From assembly GCF_023501975.1 (NCBI RefSeq), contig NZ_JAMFLH010000013.1, positions 1-64,000 on the forward strand: a DNA stretch of 64,000 nucleotides. Direction: 5' to 3'. Numbering within the stretch: position 1 is the first letter of the stretch; each line of letters opens with the position of its first letter. Positions 31,776 through 40,517 of this stretch are shown here, one piece after another. This stretch comes from Altererythrobacter sp. KTW20L. Lineage in GTDB: Bacteria; Pseudomonadota; Alphaproteobacteria; Sphingomonadales; Sphingomonadaceae. The notes beneath the pieces were generated by a model. It saw nothing but the letters and a program-made list of their open reading frames with translations, did no database searches and had not been told where the DNA came from. The translations under genes and the position numbers were made by a program.

Positions 31776-33008
31776 ATGGAGAGACTGGGCGGATTGTTCG
31801 AAAAGATCGCTTTGGCGATGGCTGGTAAAAAGAACCCCTGGGGCGGAAGCTCCGGCGGAGGCGGTTCCAGTGGTGATGGTGATGGTGGCGGACCCGACGG
31901 TCCGGCCGAGGGCAGCGAGGGCACGCCCCCGCGGGGTCCGCGCAATCCGTGGCTGCCCGGCGGCAGCGGCGGCGGCAATGACAACGGCGGTGAAGCCGGC
32001 GACAAGCCGCGCCGTTCCGCGTCGATCGAGGACCTGTTCAAGCATCGTGGCCCCGAAGGACCGCGCCGCACCGGCGGCGGCGGCCCGCGCGGCCCCAATT
32101 TCCGGATGCCGCAACGGCCCGGGGGTGGCAGCTGGCTGCCGCTGGGGCTGGGCGCGGTGGCAGTCATCTGGCTGTTCGTTTCCAGCGTCCACTTCATCCA
32201 GCCGCGCGAGCAGGCCGTGGTGACATGGCTGGGCGGGCGCTACTCCACCACGCTGGGGCCGGGCACGAACTTCACCATGCCATGGCCGATCCAGATCGTG
32301 GATGTAGAGAACGTCAGCGAAATCCGCACCGAGCGGATTCCCGAAGGCAACGAGGAAAAGCTGATCCTCACTGCCGACCAGAACCTGGTGAACCTGACTT
32401 ACCTTATCCGGTGGAATATCTCGGACCTCTCGCTGTTCCGCTATCAGCTTGAGGAACCGCGCGAGACCCTGCGCGAAATGGGCGAGGCAGCGATGCGCGC
32501 CGCCGTGGCCGAACAATCACTCGACCGGATCCTGACAGGTGAAGGCCGCGCTTCTGCCCAGGAAGCCGTGCGCAACAATATGCAGGGGATGCTCGATGCC
32601 TTCCGGTCCGGCATCCAGGTGCAGGGCGTGGAAATCGAACGGACCGATGCGCCCGAACAGGTGATCGAGGCGTTCAACGACGTGCTCGCCGCCCGGCAGA
32701 ATGCCGAACGCGCGATCAACGAAGCGCGCCGCTATGAACAGCAGTTGCTGGCGCAAGCACAGGGTGATGCTGCCGCGTTCGACAACATCTATGCCGAATA
32801 TCGCCTTGCCCCAGAAGTCACCCGCCGCCGGCTCTATTACGAAACCATGGAAGCCGTGCTGTCCAGGACCGACAAGACCATCGTGGAGACTTCCGGCGTG
32901 ACGCCTTACCTGCCGCTACCCGAATTCCGCCGCCGCCAGGTGTCGGGTGCTGCCGCCCCGGCCCCGTCGGATCCGCCAGCAGCCCCCCGCGTAAATGGAG
33001 GGCAGTGA
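31776..33008 (+). CDS. hflK: HflK, SPFH-domain subunit of the FtsH modulator
   Basis: 410 residues from ATG 31776; an in-frame TTG (31755) and a later ATG (31818, MAGKKNPWGG) are alternatives. The N-terminus is a long Gly/Pro-rich cytoplasmic tail, followed by one membrane segment (about 125-145, WLPLGLGAVAVIWLF). The SPFH/band-7 domain then runs from QPREQAVVTWLGGRY to the coiled-coil NAERAINEARRYEQQLLAQAQGDA. With HflC it forms the periplasmic cage that encloses and regulates the FtsH protease. The hflC start lies immediately after its stop. Confidence 0.93.
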   Translation: MERLGGLFEKIALAMAGKKNPWGGSSGGGGSSGDGDGGGPDGPAEGSEGTPPRGPRNPWLPGGSGGGNDNGGEAGDKPRRSASIEDLFKHRGPEGPRRTGGGGPRGPNFRMPQRPGGGSWLPLGLGAVAVIWLFVSSVHFIQPREQAVVTWLGGRYSTTLGPGTNFTMPWPIQIVDVENVSEIRTERIPEGNEEKLILTADQNLVNLTYLIRWNISDLSLFRYQLEEPRETLREMGEAAMRAAVAEQSLDRILTGEGRASAQEAVRNNMQGMLDAFRSGIQVQGVEIERTDAPEQVIEAFNDVLAARQNAERAINEARRYEQQLLAQAQGDAAAFDNIYAEYRLAPEVTRRRLYYETMEAVLSRTDKTIVETSGVTPYLPLPEFRRRQVSGAAAPAPSDPPAAPRVNGGQ

Positions 33009-33009
33009 C

Positions 33010-33843
33010 ATGTGGGAACAGCACAAGACCTCGATCATCGCTGTCGGCGTGGCGCTGGTAGCCTTGCTCAGCACCGTGGTGATCATTCCTGAAACCCAGC
33101 AAGGCGTGAAAATCCGCGCCGGGCAGCCGGTCTATACGGTCAACCAGTTCAAGCCGGACCAGCAGTTCGGCGAAACCGGCGCCGGTATCTGGTATCGAAT
33201 TCCGCTTTACGAGCGCATCCAGATGGTCGATCGCCGCGTGCTCGACCTCGAAATGGAACGGCAGGAAGTGCTGGCAATCGACCAGCAGCGCCTGGTGGTC
33301 GATGCCTATGCCCGTCTTCGCATCATCGATCCGGTGCTGATGGTCGAACGGGCGGGGACCGAAGCCCAGTTGCGGATGAACCTGCTACCAATCATGAACT
33401 CGGCACTTCGGCAGGAGCTGGGCCGTCGTACCTTCGCCAGCCTGCTGACGCCGGAACGCGGCAACGCGATGACCAACATCAAGACCGCGCTCGACATCCA
33501 GGCGCGGCAATATGGTGCGCAGATCCTCGACGTGCGGATCAAGCGCGCCGACCTGCCTGAAGGCACGCCGTTGCAGGCGGCCTTCAGCCGGATGGAATCG
33601 GACCGGCAAGAAGAAGCCGGCACGATCCGCGCGGTGGGCGCGCGTGACGCGCGAATCATCACTTCCGAAGCCCAGGCCTCGGCCGCGAATATCTATGCCG
33701 AAGCCTACAACAAGGATCCGGAGTTCTACGACTTCTACCGCGCCATGCAGTCCTATCGCGCCACATTCGAATCGGATGATAGCGAAGCGGCCATCATCAT
33801 GAGCCCGGACAACGAATATCTGCGCCAATTCCGCGGCGGCTAG
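33010..33843 (+). CDS. hflC: HflC, partner SPFH subunit
   Basis: 277 residues from ATG 33010, one base after the hflK stop, with GGAGGG overlapping the end of hflK. One N-terminal membrane segment (SIIAVGVALVALLSTVVII) is followed by a band-7 domain (ETQQGVKIRAGQPV, MNLLPIMNSALRQELGRRTF, VRIKRADLPEGT) and a coiled coil (RQEEAGTIRAVGARDARIITSEAQASAANIY). It assembles alternately with HflK around FtsH. The hflK-hflC-degP order is common in alphaproteobacteria. Confidence 0.95.
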   Translation: MWEQHKTSIIAVGVALVALLSTVVIIPETQQGVKIRAGQPVYTVNQFKPDQQFGETGAGIWYRIPLYERIQMVDRRVLDLEMERQEVLAIDQQRLVVDAYARLRIIDPVLMVERAGTEAQLRMNLLPIMNSALRQELGRRTFASLLTPERGNAMTNIKTALDIQARQYGAQILDVRIKRADLPEGTPLQAAFSRMESDRQEEAGTIRAVGARDARIITSEAQASAANIYAEAYNKDPEFYDFYRAMQSYRATFESDDSEAAIIMSPDNEYLRQFRGG

Positions 33844-33989
33844 AGTCCGGCCGCCTTCTCCCGGTCGACGACTACATTTGTCGTTCAAAGCCGGTTCAGG
33901 TGTCTTGGGGTGAAAATGCAGCGGGGACACACATGGCTTCGTCCGCCCTTGCGGATAGGCGAAGCGGCCATAGATTGAGCTATTGAAGG

Positions 33990-35549
33990 ATGAACAAGGA
34001 CGTGAAGCCAGTGCGATATTCTTACGGCATCACCTCGGCCCTGCTTGCCGGCGGGGCGGCCATCAGCCTGATCACCGGGATCCCGGCAGGCGCGCAAGTC
34101 GCGCAGAACGAACTGCTGCAGACGGGCAATGCCGTGCCGGTGGCCGGTGCGCCGTCAAGCTTTGCCGACCTGACCGAGGCGCTGACTCCGGCGGTGGTGA
34201 ACATCTCTACCCGCCAGCGGGTGACGATCGAGAACACCAACCCCTTTGCCGGAACGCCCTTTGCCGACATGTTCGGCAATCGCGGCGGCGGCGGGCCGAC
34301 GACCCGCGAGGCGCAGTCATTGGGCTCGGGCTTCATCGTTTCGGCCGATGGCTATGTCGTCACCAACAACCACGTGATCAATCCGCCGGATTCGCGGGCG
34401 CAACTCCAGTCTGTCACCGTCACCCTGGCTGACGGCTCGGCCTATGAGGCAGAAGTCGTCGGCAGTGACGAGCAGAGCGACCTGGCCGTGCTCAAGATCG
34501 GTCGTCCGCAACCCTTCCCCTTCGTCCGCTTCGGCGATTCCACCGCATCGCGGGTGGGTGACTGGGTGATCGCCATCGGCAACCCGTTCGGCCTCGATGG
34601 CACTGTAACTGCCGGGATCATCTCGGCGGTCTATCGCTCCACCGGCAACCGCGGCGCGTTCGACCGCTATATCCAGACCGATGCCTCGATCAATCGCGGC
34701 AATTCCGGCGGACCGCTGTTCGACATGGCGGGCAATGTGATCGGGGTGAACAACGCCATCCTGTCGCCCTCGGGCGGCAATGTCGGCATCGGCCTTGCCA
34801 TCCCGGCAGAGGATGCGCAGCCAATCATTCAGCAGCTGATCAGCGGCGAGGAAATCGCCCGCGGTTTCCTCGGCGTGCAGATCAACCCGATCGATCGCGA
34901 TTTCGCCGAGGCGCTGGGTATCCCGGAAAACAGCGGCGAATTCATCCAGTCGGTCCAGCCGGGCCAGGCGGCCGAGTCCGCCGGCCTCCAATCGGGCGAC
35001 GTGGTGCTCTCGGTCAACAACGTCGACATCACGCGCAATACGAGCCTGTCTTATATCGTCTCCAATATCGCGCCGGGCACCCGGGTGCCGGTCGAATACC
35101 TGCGCGATGGCGAACGCCGCCGCGCCACGGTGACCGTGGGCCGCCGCCCGAGCGAGGCCGAACTGCGCACCCAGGCGCAGACCTTCGATCCCGACGATGA
35201 AGCCCAGGGCCAGATCGATCCGGGCAAGGGCACCGGCCTCACCGAACAGGCGCTGGGCGTGCAGGCCATCGCCTTGACGCCGCAGATCGCCCGCAGCCTC
35301 GGCGCTGCAGCCGATGTCACCGGCGTGGTGGTCAATGCGGTGGATGCCAGTTCGGACGCTGCCACCAAGGGCCTCGGTCGCGGCACCATCATCACCAGCG
35401 CCAATGGCCAGGCAGTGACCACGCCCGAAGCGCTCGAAGCGCAGGTCCGGGCAGTCCAGGCCGAAGGACGCGATGCCATCCTGCTCAGGATCATCGTGCG
35501 CGGCCAGCCGGCCCGCACTATCCCGGTCCGCTTGCGCGCCGCCAACTAG
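33990..35549 (+). CDS. degP: Periplasmic serine protease/chaperone, DegP/HtrA family
   Basis: 519 residues with an N-terminal hydrophobic export signal (about 14-36). The trypsin-like domain carries the triad H128 (TNNHVI), D164 (QSDLAVLK) and S239 (GNSGGPL). Two PDZ domains follow (about 285-380, GFLGVQI, and about 415-510, ALGVQAIAL). The family degrades and refolds misfolded envelope proteins. It is 146 bases downstream of hflC, so it may have its own promoter. A very strong terminator follows. Confidence 0.95.
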   Translation: MNKDVKPVRYSYGITSALLAGGAAISLITGIPAGAQVAQNELLQTGNAVPVAGAPSSFADLTEALTPAVVNISTRQRVTIENTNPFAGTPFADMFGNRGGGGPTTREAQSLGSGFIVSADGYVVTNNHVINPPDSRAQLQSVTVTLADGSAYEAEVVGSDEQSDLAVLKIGRPQPFPFVRFGDSTASRVGDWVIAIGNPFGLDGTVTAGIISAVYRSTGNRGAFDRYIQTDASINRGNSGGPLFDMAGNVIGVNNAILSPSGGNVGIGLAIPAEDAQPIIQQLISGEEIARGFLGVQINPIDRDFAEALGIPENSGEFIQSVQPGQAAESAGLQSGDVVLSVNNVDITRNTSLSYIVSNIAPGTRVPVEYLRDGERRRATVTVGRRPSEAELRTQAQTFDPDDEAQGQIDPGKGTGLTEQALGVQAIALTPQIARSLGAAADVTGVVVNAVDASSDAATKGLGRGTIITSANGQAVTTPEALEAQVRAVQAEGRDAILLRIIVRGQPARTIPVRLRAAN

Positions 35550-35565
35550 GCTTTCGCGCAGAGGC

Positions 35566-35610
35566 ACGAAAAAGGGGCCGCTCCTTAGCCGGGAGCGGCC
35601 CCTTTTTCGT
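35566..35610. terminator. Bidirectional intrinsic terminator
   Basis: Perfect 19-bp stem (35566-35584 with 35592-35610) containing an A5 tract on one side and T5 on the other, with a seven-base loop. It sits between the convergent degP and PBP genes and serves both strands. Confidence 0.95.
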
Positions 35611-35634
35611 GTGTTCCCTCAGTCAATCCCGCTG

Positions 35635-37821
35635 TCAGGGTGCCGCGCCGCGTGGCGGATCGGCTCCGCGCCGAACATTGACATTGCCCGGCCCCTGGCG
35701 GGCGGAGGGAAGCGCACCTCCGGTCGCCTGTTCGAGGAAATCGTCGGTTGCCGCAGGGGGCGGATCGGGCAGGCCCATGCTCTCGACCCCGCCTCTGGGA
35801 GGCAACCCCGGACCGCCGCCACGCTCGCCATCCACATCGAAGCCGCTGCCTGATCGTGAGCCCTGGCCGGCCGGCTCGACCAGGTTGCCCTGCTCGTCGA
35901 TGTAGTAATAGTCGCCCGGATCGCCGTAGTAATACTCGTCATCCGGCTCCAGCTGCCATTCGGGCAGTTGCAGGTCGGTATCGAATTCCTCGACCGGCCG
36001 GTCACGCACGGCATAGCGCATATAGGCAGCAAAGGCCCGCGCCGGGGCCGTGCCGCCCTGCAGGCCCGCAACCGCTGCGTTGTCATCCCGGCCCATCCAC
36101 ACGCCGGTGGTAATGCCGCTGGAAAAACCGACGAACCAGCCGTCCTTGTTGCTGGTGGTCGTGCCGGTCTTGCCCGCCACCGGCCGCCCGATCTGTGCCG
36201 CGCGACCGGTGCCGGTGTTGACCGCGGTCTGCAACAGGTCGGTAATGCCGGCGGCGACATAGTCGGGCACCAGGGTATAGGCGCGGGCTTCCTTGTGGCG
36301 GTACAACTCCTCGCCATCGGCCGTGGTCACCCGCACGATGCCATAGGGCTCGATCGACTGGCCGCGCGCGGCAACGGCGGCAAAGGCGCGGGTCATGTCG
36401 ATCACGCGTACTTCGGAACTGCCCAGCACCATGGCGGGCTGGGTGTTGATGTCGGATGTTATGCCGAACCGCCGCGCCATGTTGGCGACATTGGAAAAGC
36501 CCACCTCGTTGCCCAGTTGCGCCGCCACTGTGTTGACCGAATAGGCAAAGGCCGACCGCACATCGATGTCGCCGGTGAACCGGCCATTGGAATTGCGCGG
36601 GCTCCACCCGTTGATCGTGACGGGCACATCGCGCACACCGGAGCCGGGCGTGTAGCCCGCTTCCAGCGCGGCGAGATAGACGAACAGCTTCCACGCCGAA
36701 CCCGGCTGGCGCATGGCGGTTGTGGCGCGATTGTAATTGCTGGCGACATAGTCTGTCCCGCCCACCATCGCCAGGATCGCGCCATCGCGGTCCAGGCTGA
36801 CCAGCGCGCCCTGGGCCCCGCCCGGCACGTTGCTGGTGATGGCGGCGGTAGCGGCGGCCTGCATCCCGGTATCGATCGTGGTCCACACCTCGATCGGCTC
36901 GAACGTGCCGTTGGGCAGCAGCAGGTCAAGCTGGGGGAGCACCCAGTCGGTAAAGTAGCGCACCGAATTCTGGCCCGATTCTGCGCGCAGGCGGACAGTG
37001 GTCACATCGACTTCGCGCGCGAGGGCCGGATCGAGATCGCCATAGCGGACCATCTGCTGCACCACCACGTTGGCGCGGCTGACCGCGGCATCGATGTCTG
37101 CAGTGGGCGAATAGCGGCTGGGCGCTTTCACCAGCCCGGCAATGATGGCGGCTTCTTCCAGCGTCAGTTCGCGGGCGGAATGGCTGAAGAACCGGCGGCT
37201 GGCCGAATCGATGCCATAGGCCCCGCCGCCGAAATAGACCTTGTTGAGGTAGAGCTCTAGGATCTGCTCCTTGGAGAAATTCCATTCCAGCGCCATGGCC
37301 AGGATCGCCTCGTTGACCTTGCGATCGAGTGTGCGGTTGGAATTAAGGAATACGTTGCGTGCCAGCTGCTGGGTAATGGTCGAGGTGGCCGACACCTGCC
37401 GGTCTTCCGAAAAGGCGTTCCACAGAGCGCGGCCCAGGCCCAGCGGATCGAGCCCGAAGTGCGAATAGAAGCGGTGATCCTCCACGCTGATCATCGCCTG
37501 CTTCATCACGTCGGGAATTTCGTCCTGCCGCAGCCACTCGCCATAGGACGGGCCAAGCGCCACGATCTCGCTGCCGTCGCGCGCGCGCACCACAATGGAC
37601 TGGCCGGTCTGGCTGCTCATCAGGGCGGAATAGCTGGGCATCTCGCGCGCGGCGAAGAATACGGCAGTGAAAATGCCGATGGCAGCGACAATGCCGAGCG
37701 CGCCCCCAGCCATCGCGGCCCGCCTGAACCAGCGCCAGAACGTCGCCTTCCACCCGCTTGTGCGGGGAGGCGGCGCTGCACTTCGCGACTTTCTGGAGCG
37801 CTCGCCCCGCCTGCTTGCCAT
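35635..37821 (-). CDS. Class A penicillin-binding protein (transglycosylase/transpeptidase)
   Basis: 728 residues from ATG 37821 with GGAAG upstream; an in-frame GTG at 37836 is less likely. A basic cytoplasmic tail and one membrane anchor (about 35-60) lead to a GT51 glycosyltransferase domain with catalytic E114 in EDHRFYSHFG and the TSTITQQLARN motif. The transpeptidase domain has S375 in SAWK, the SVN motif and KTGTTTSNKDGW. The C-terminus is a Gly/Pro/acid-rich tail. It polymerises and cross-links peptidoglycan. The shape is closest to PBP1A/PBP1c-like enzymes without an extra OB domain. Confidence 0.93.
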   Translation of the reverse strand: MASRRGERSRKSRSAAPPPRTSGWKATFWRWFRRAAMAGGALGIVAAIGIFTAVFFAAREMPSYSALMSSQTGQSIVVRARDGSEIVALGPSYGEWLRQDEIPDVMKQAMISVEDHRFYSHFGLDPLGLGRALWNAFSEDRQVSATSTITQQLARNVFLNSNRTLDRKVNEAILAMALEWNFSKEQILELYLNKVYFGGGAYGIDSASRRFFSHSARELTLEEAAIIAGLVKAPSRYSPTADIDAAVSRANVVVQQMVRYGDLDPALAREVDVTTVRLRAESGQNSVRYFTDWVLPQLDLLLPNGTFEPIEVWTTIDTGMQAAATAAITSNVPGGAQGALVSLDRDGAILAMVGGTDYVASNYNRATTAMRQPGSAWKLFVYLAALEAGYTPGSGVRDVPVTINGWSPRNSNGRFTGDIDVRSAFAYSVNTVAAQLGNEVGFSNVANMARRFGITSDINTQPAMVLGSSEVRVIDMTRAFAAVAARGQSIEPYGIVRVTTADGEELYRHKEARAYTLVPDYVAAGITDLLQTAVNTGTGRAAQIGRPVAGKTGTTTSNKDGWFVGFSSGITTGVWMGRDDNAAVAGLQGGTAPARAFAAYMRYAVRDRPVEEFDTDLQLPEWQLEPDDEYYYGDPGDYYYIDEQGNLVEPAGQGSRSGSGFDVDGERGGGPGLPPRGGVESMGLPDPPPAATDDFLEQATGGALPSARQGPGNVNVRRGADPPRGAAP

Positions 37822-37934
37822 CTGGCTTCCGGTCACCCTTATTGCCGCGCGGTCATGTGCGCAGCATCAATCCCGCGTTGCCATGCATAGATCAAACCTA
37901 ACATGGAATGAACACGCGGCAGCTGGCGTTCGGC

Positions 37935-38360
37935 CTAGTTATCCTCCGCCCTGTCGCTTGCCGCATCTTCGGGCAGGAAATCGAGGCTGGCCGAATTGAT
38001 GCAATAGCGCAGGCCTTCGGGCCCGGGGCCATCCGGAAACACGTGGCCCAGGTGCCCGGCGCAGCGCGCACAGGTAATCTCGGTGCGGACCATGCCGTGG
38101 CTCACATCGCGATGCTCAGCGACCGCCTCACCGGCGGCAGGCGCGGTGAAGCTGGGCCAGCCCGAACCGCTGTCATACTTCGTGTCGCTGGCGAACAGCG
38201 GCAACCCGCACCCGGCGCATTTGTAGATGCCCGCCTGCTTGTTCTTCTCGTACTTGCCGGTGAAGGCCCGCTCTGTGCCGCCCTGGCGCAGAATGCGGTA
38301 TTGTTCGGGCGACAGACGCTCGCGCCATTCATCTTCGGGCAGGTTCATCTTCTCCGGCAT
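37935..38360 (-). CDS. msrB: Peptide-methionine (R)-S-oxide reductase MsrB
   Basis: 141 residues from ATG 38360 after AAAGGAG. The zinc-binding pairs (CAGCG and [12 protein letters not shown]), the SGSGWPSF block and the catalytic Cys in [12 protein letters not shown] are all in place. It reduces the R epimer of methionine sulfoxide and complements MsrA at 23567. It is upstream of the PBP gene on the same strand, with a 113-base gap. Confidence 0.96.
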   Translation of the reverse strand: MPEKMNLPEDEWRERLSPEQYRILRQGGTERAFTGKYEKNKQAGIYKCAGCGLPLFASDTKYDSGSGWPSFTAPAAGEAVAEHRDVSHGMVRTEITCARCAGHLGHVFPDGPGPEGLRYCINSASLDFLPEDAASDRAEDN

Positions 38361-38411
38361 CGGTTTGCTCCTTTGCAATCCAATATGGGGCGGCGCTCAC
38401 AGAAGTGAAGG

Positions 38412-38498
38412 CGCTCGCAGAGGCGCAGAGGCGCCGGGAAGATATCAAGCCTTCGGCTATGCAGCGACGTCTCTGCGACTTCCGCGACTCTGCGAGCG
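38412..38498. repeat. Intergenic inverted repeat
   Basis: Arms CGCTCGCAGAG (38412-38422) and CTCTGCGAGCG (38488-38498) are perfect complements. The intervening sequence contains further related GCGCAGAG and CTCTGCG pieces. It occupies almost the whole gap between the GST stop and the msrB start, and looks like a dispersed repeat or a transcript-end structure. Confidence 0.55.
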
Positions 38499-38503
38499 AA
38501 TAT

Positions 38504-39175
38504 CTAGCTATTCACATCCGCGTAGTGCCTGGGCGGCGGGATGCCTTCCATCTTTTCCTGCAGCAGCGGGCGGAAGCTGGGGCGGCTTTTCATCACCCGG
38601 TACCAGCCGTGCGCCTCTTCGTGCCCGGCCCAGTCGATCCCGCCGAGATAGTCGGCGACGGAGATCTGCGCGGCAGCGGCGAAATCGGCCAGGCTCATTT
38701 GCGCACCTGCCAGCCAGCGGCGGTTACCGACCAGCCAGTCGATATATTCCAGGTGCTCGTGCGCCAGCTTCATGGCGTTGCGCAATGCGCCGGAATCCGG
38801 CGTGGCGCGCAGCACCAGCCGCTTCTTCATCTTCTCGTGGAGCAGGGGGTGGGTCACATCGGCAAAGAAGTTCTCGTCGAACAAGGCCACCAGCCGCCGG
38901 ATTTCCGCACGCTGCAAAGCGTTGCCCAGGATCAGCGGGGTGCGATCCTCGGTCTCCTCGAAATACTCGCAGATCGCCTGGCTATCGACCAGCACCAGCC
39001 GCTTCGCCTCGTCTTCCAGCACGGGCACGCGGGCGGCGGGATTCTTGCGATAGAATTCGTCGGTCGCATCCCATGGATAGACCCGCTCAAGATCATAGGC
39101 CACGCCCTTCTCGCTGAGGGCGAGGCGCGTCTTGCGGGAAAAGGGACAGAGGGCGAAGTGATGGAGCTTCCACAT
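38504..39175 (-). CDS. Glutathione S-transferase family protein, probable FzlA
   Basis: 223 residues from MWKLHHFALCPFSRK (ATG 39175). The thioredoxin-fold N-terminal domain shows ALCPFSRKTRLALSEKG, the cis-Pro in ARVPVLED and VDSQAICEYFEET; an all-helical C-terminal domain follows. The start sequence and the ICEYFEET segment resemble FzlA, the GST-like protein that binds FtsZ in alphaproteobacteria, more than detoxifying GSTs. This subfamily call is from memory of the motif, so a generic GST is the fallback. Confidence 0.8.
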   Translation of the reverse strand: MWKLHHFALCPFSRKTRLALSEKGVAYDLERVYPWDATDEFYRKNPAARVPVLEDEAKRLVLVDSQAICEYFEETEDRTPLILGNALQRAEIRRLVALFDENFFADVTHPLLHEKMKKRLVLRATPDSGALRNAMKLAHEHLEYIDWLVGNRRWLAGAQMSLADFAAAAQISVADYLGGIDWAGHEEAHGWYRVMKSRPSFRPLLQEKMEGIPPPRHYADVNS

Positions 39176-39256
39176 GGAACCCAAGTCTTTGCCCCATGCC
39201 ATCGGTTCCCACAATAACGATTGCGACGGACTTGTGACTAATCCGCCCGGCGGCTG

Positions 39257-39655
39257 CTAGAGGCCCGCCTGTTCGAGCAGGCCCATGCATAGCGGCATGA
39301 TCGCCTCGATCTGGTTGGCGGCAACAAGCGATTCCGCCTCGGCCGAGAGCAGGCGGTCGAGCACGTCCGGCCCGATGCCGGTTTCATCCATCACCAGCGC
39401 ACTGGCGCGAACAAAGAATTCGCGGCCCCGTTCGCCCATGGGCGGCAGGGCCAGGGCCCAGTCCACGCCCGCTTCCTGGCGGAAAGCAACCAGGGCAAAA
39501 GTGGCCGAACAGCGCAGCAGCATCCGCTGGTCGAGATCGAGCGACGGCAGGGCAGCCCCAGGAGCAGGATCCCGCGAACGGTCCTGCGCCGCAGCGGGCA
39601 CAGTCAGGCCCGATACCATGCCCAGGGCGGCGAGCGGGAGCAGCAGGCGGTTCAT
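39257..39655 (-). CDS. Small periplasmic protein of unknown function
   Basis: 132 residues from ATG 39655; the upstream in-frame start would put hydrophilic sequence before a good signal peptide (MNRLLLPLAALGMVSGLTVPAAAQ). The mature part is helical, with one Cys in LLRCSATFALVAF and another in the C-terminal MPLCMGLLEQ, which could pair. Similar small proteins with this pattern occur in sphingomonads, with no known function. It lies 37 bases after the SnoaL-like gene on the same strand. Confidence 0.7.
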   Translation of the reverse strand: MNRLLLPLAALGMVSGLTVPAAAQDRSRDPAPGAALPSLDLDQRMLLRCSATFALVAFRQEAGVDWALALPPMGERGREFFVRASALVMDETGIGPDVLDRLLSAEAESLVAANQIEAIMPLCMGLLEQAGL

Positions 39656-39692
39656 CCTGCCGCCCCTGCCAGCCAGCAGCTGAACACAGGCT

Positions 39693-40220
39693 TCACCCTG
39701 AGGATTTTTCCGCCAGGGCATCCATTGCCAGTACCGGGTTCACCGTGCCGCTGTCGCGCCCGGGGAGGAATTCGTTGCGGATGTTGCGATAGAAGAACTT
39801 CCACTCGCCATCCACGCGCTTCAGCTGGTCCTCGTAGATGCCATAGGTGCCCATCAGGATGGTCTTGCGCCCGGCTTTGTTGCGTTCGCCGCCGTTGTCG
39901 AATTCGAACCAGAAACCGGTGTGCCAGGCAAGGTCGCCCTCCACCCGGATGACCGAATGGCACAAGACATGGCGCAGCAGCGCAGGCTGGCCGTCGATGT
40001 CGGTGAACATCTTGCCGACCCGTTCCTTGAACGCCTTGCTTTCGGCCCGGATGTTTTCGCGGCCGGTGACCGTGCCGGTGGCATAATCCAGCGTGCCGTC
40101 CTCGGTGAAGGTATCGGCGTAGGTATCGAAATCGTTGTAATCCATGGCCATCAGGTAGCGCGCCATCAGATCCTCGATCTCGGCCCTGTCCCTGCCGTAG
40201 TTGTCGTCATATTTGGCCAT
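39693..40220 (-). CDS. SnoaL-like (NTF2-fold) protein, aromatic-catabolism type
   Basis: 175 residues from ATG 40220. The NTF2/SnoaL fold is shown by RAEIEDLMARYLMAMDYNDFDTYADTFTEDGTLDY, HSVIRVEGDLAWHTGFWFEF and the closing WKFFYRNIRNE. Relatives include ring-hydroxylating-dioxygenase small subunits and SnoaL-like isomerases or dehydratases. It is divergent from the aldehyde dehydrogenase across a 297-base gap and probably belongs to the same aromatic cluster. The reaction is unknown. Confidence 0.8.
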   Translation of the reverse strand: MAKYDDNYGRDRAEIEDLMARYLMAMDYNDFDTYADTFTEDGTLDYATGTVTGRENIRAESKAFKERVGKMFTDIDGQPALLRHVLCHSVIRVEGDLAWHTGFWFEFDNGGERNKAGRKTILMGTYGIYEDQLKRVDGEWKFFYRNIRNEFLPGRDSGTVNPVLAMDALAEKSSG

Positions 40221-40315
40221 GTCCGTTCCTGCTCCTCTGTTCCCGGGTTTGGCGCCATTATCGCGAAGCGGCGGAATGTCGCAAGGCCGTTGACTTCGTC
40301 CGCCGTCCCTATCAA

Positions 40316-40334
40316 TCGTAAGCAACACATACGA
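40316..40334. promoter_or_regulatory. Inverted repeat in the divergent SnoaL / aldehyde dehydrogenase promoter region
   Basis: TCGTA (40316-40320) and TACGA (40330-40334) with partly symmetric interior. It lies in the 40221-40517 gap between two divergent genes of the aromatic cluster, where a regulator site is expected. Apart from this, no gene or RNA was recognised in the gap. Confidence 0.35.
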
Positions 40335-40517
40335 ATTGGGAGAGAGACTCGTATATGGCCACAGAGCCTGTTGCCATGCCTGGAACCAGGCTTTCCGCGA
40401 GAGCGCGCCGCCTGCTTTCCCTATTCCCGTCCTCCCTTTCGTGGTGACTTTGCCGCCGCACGGACCTTGCACCGCACCCCGCCTTCCGACAAGTTCGGGG
40501 CGCACGGAGATTATCTG

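Noticed and set aside
28181-31828. A 1215-codon plus-strand open frame across hemH, the molybdenum hydroxylase and mrp
   Set aside because: It is an antisense shadow produced by high-GC codon use; it crosses three well-recognised genes and has no recognisable motif.
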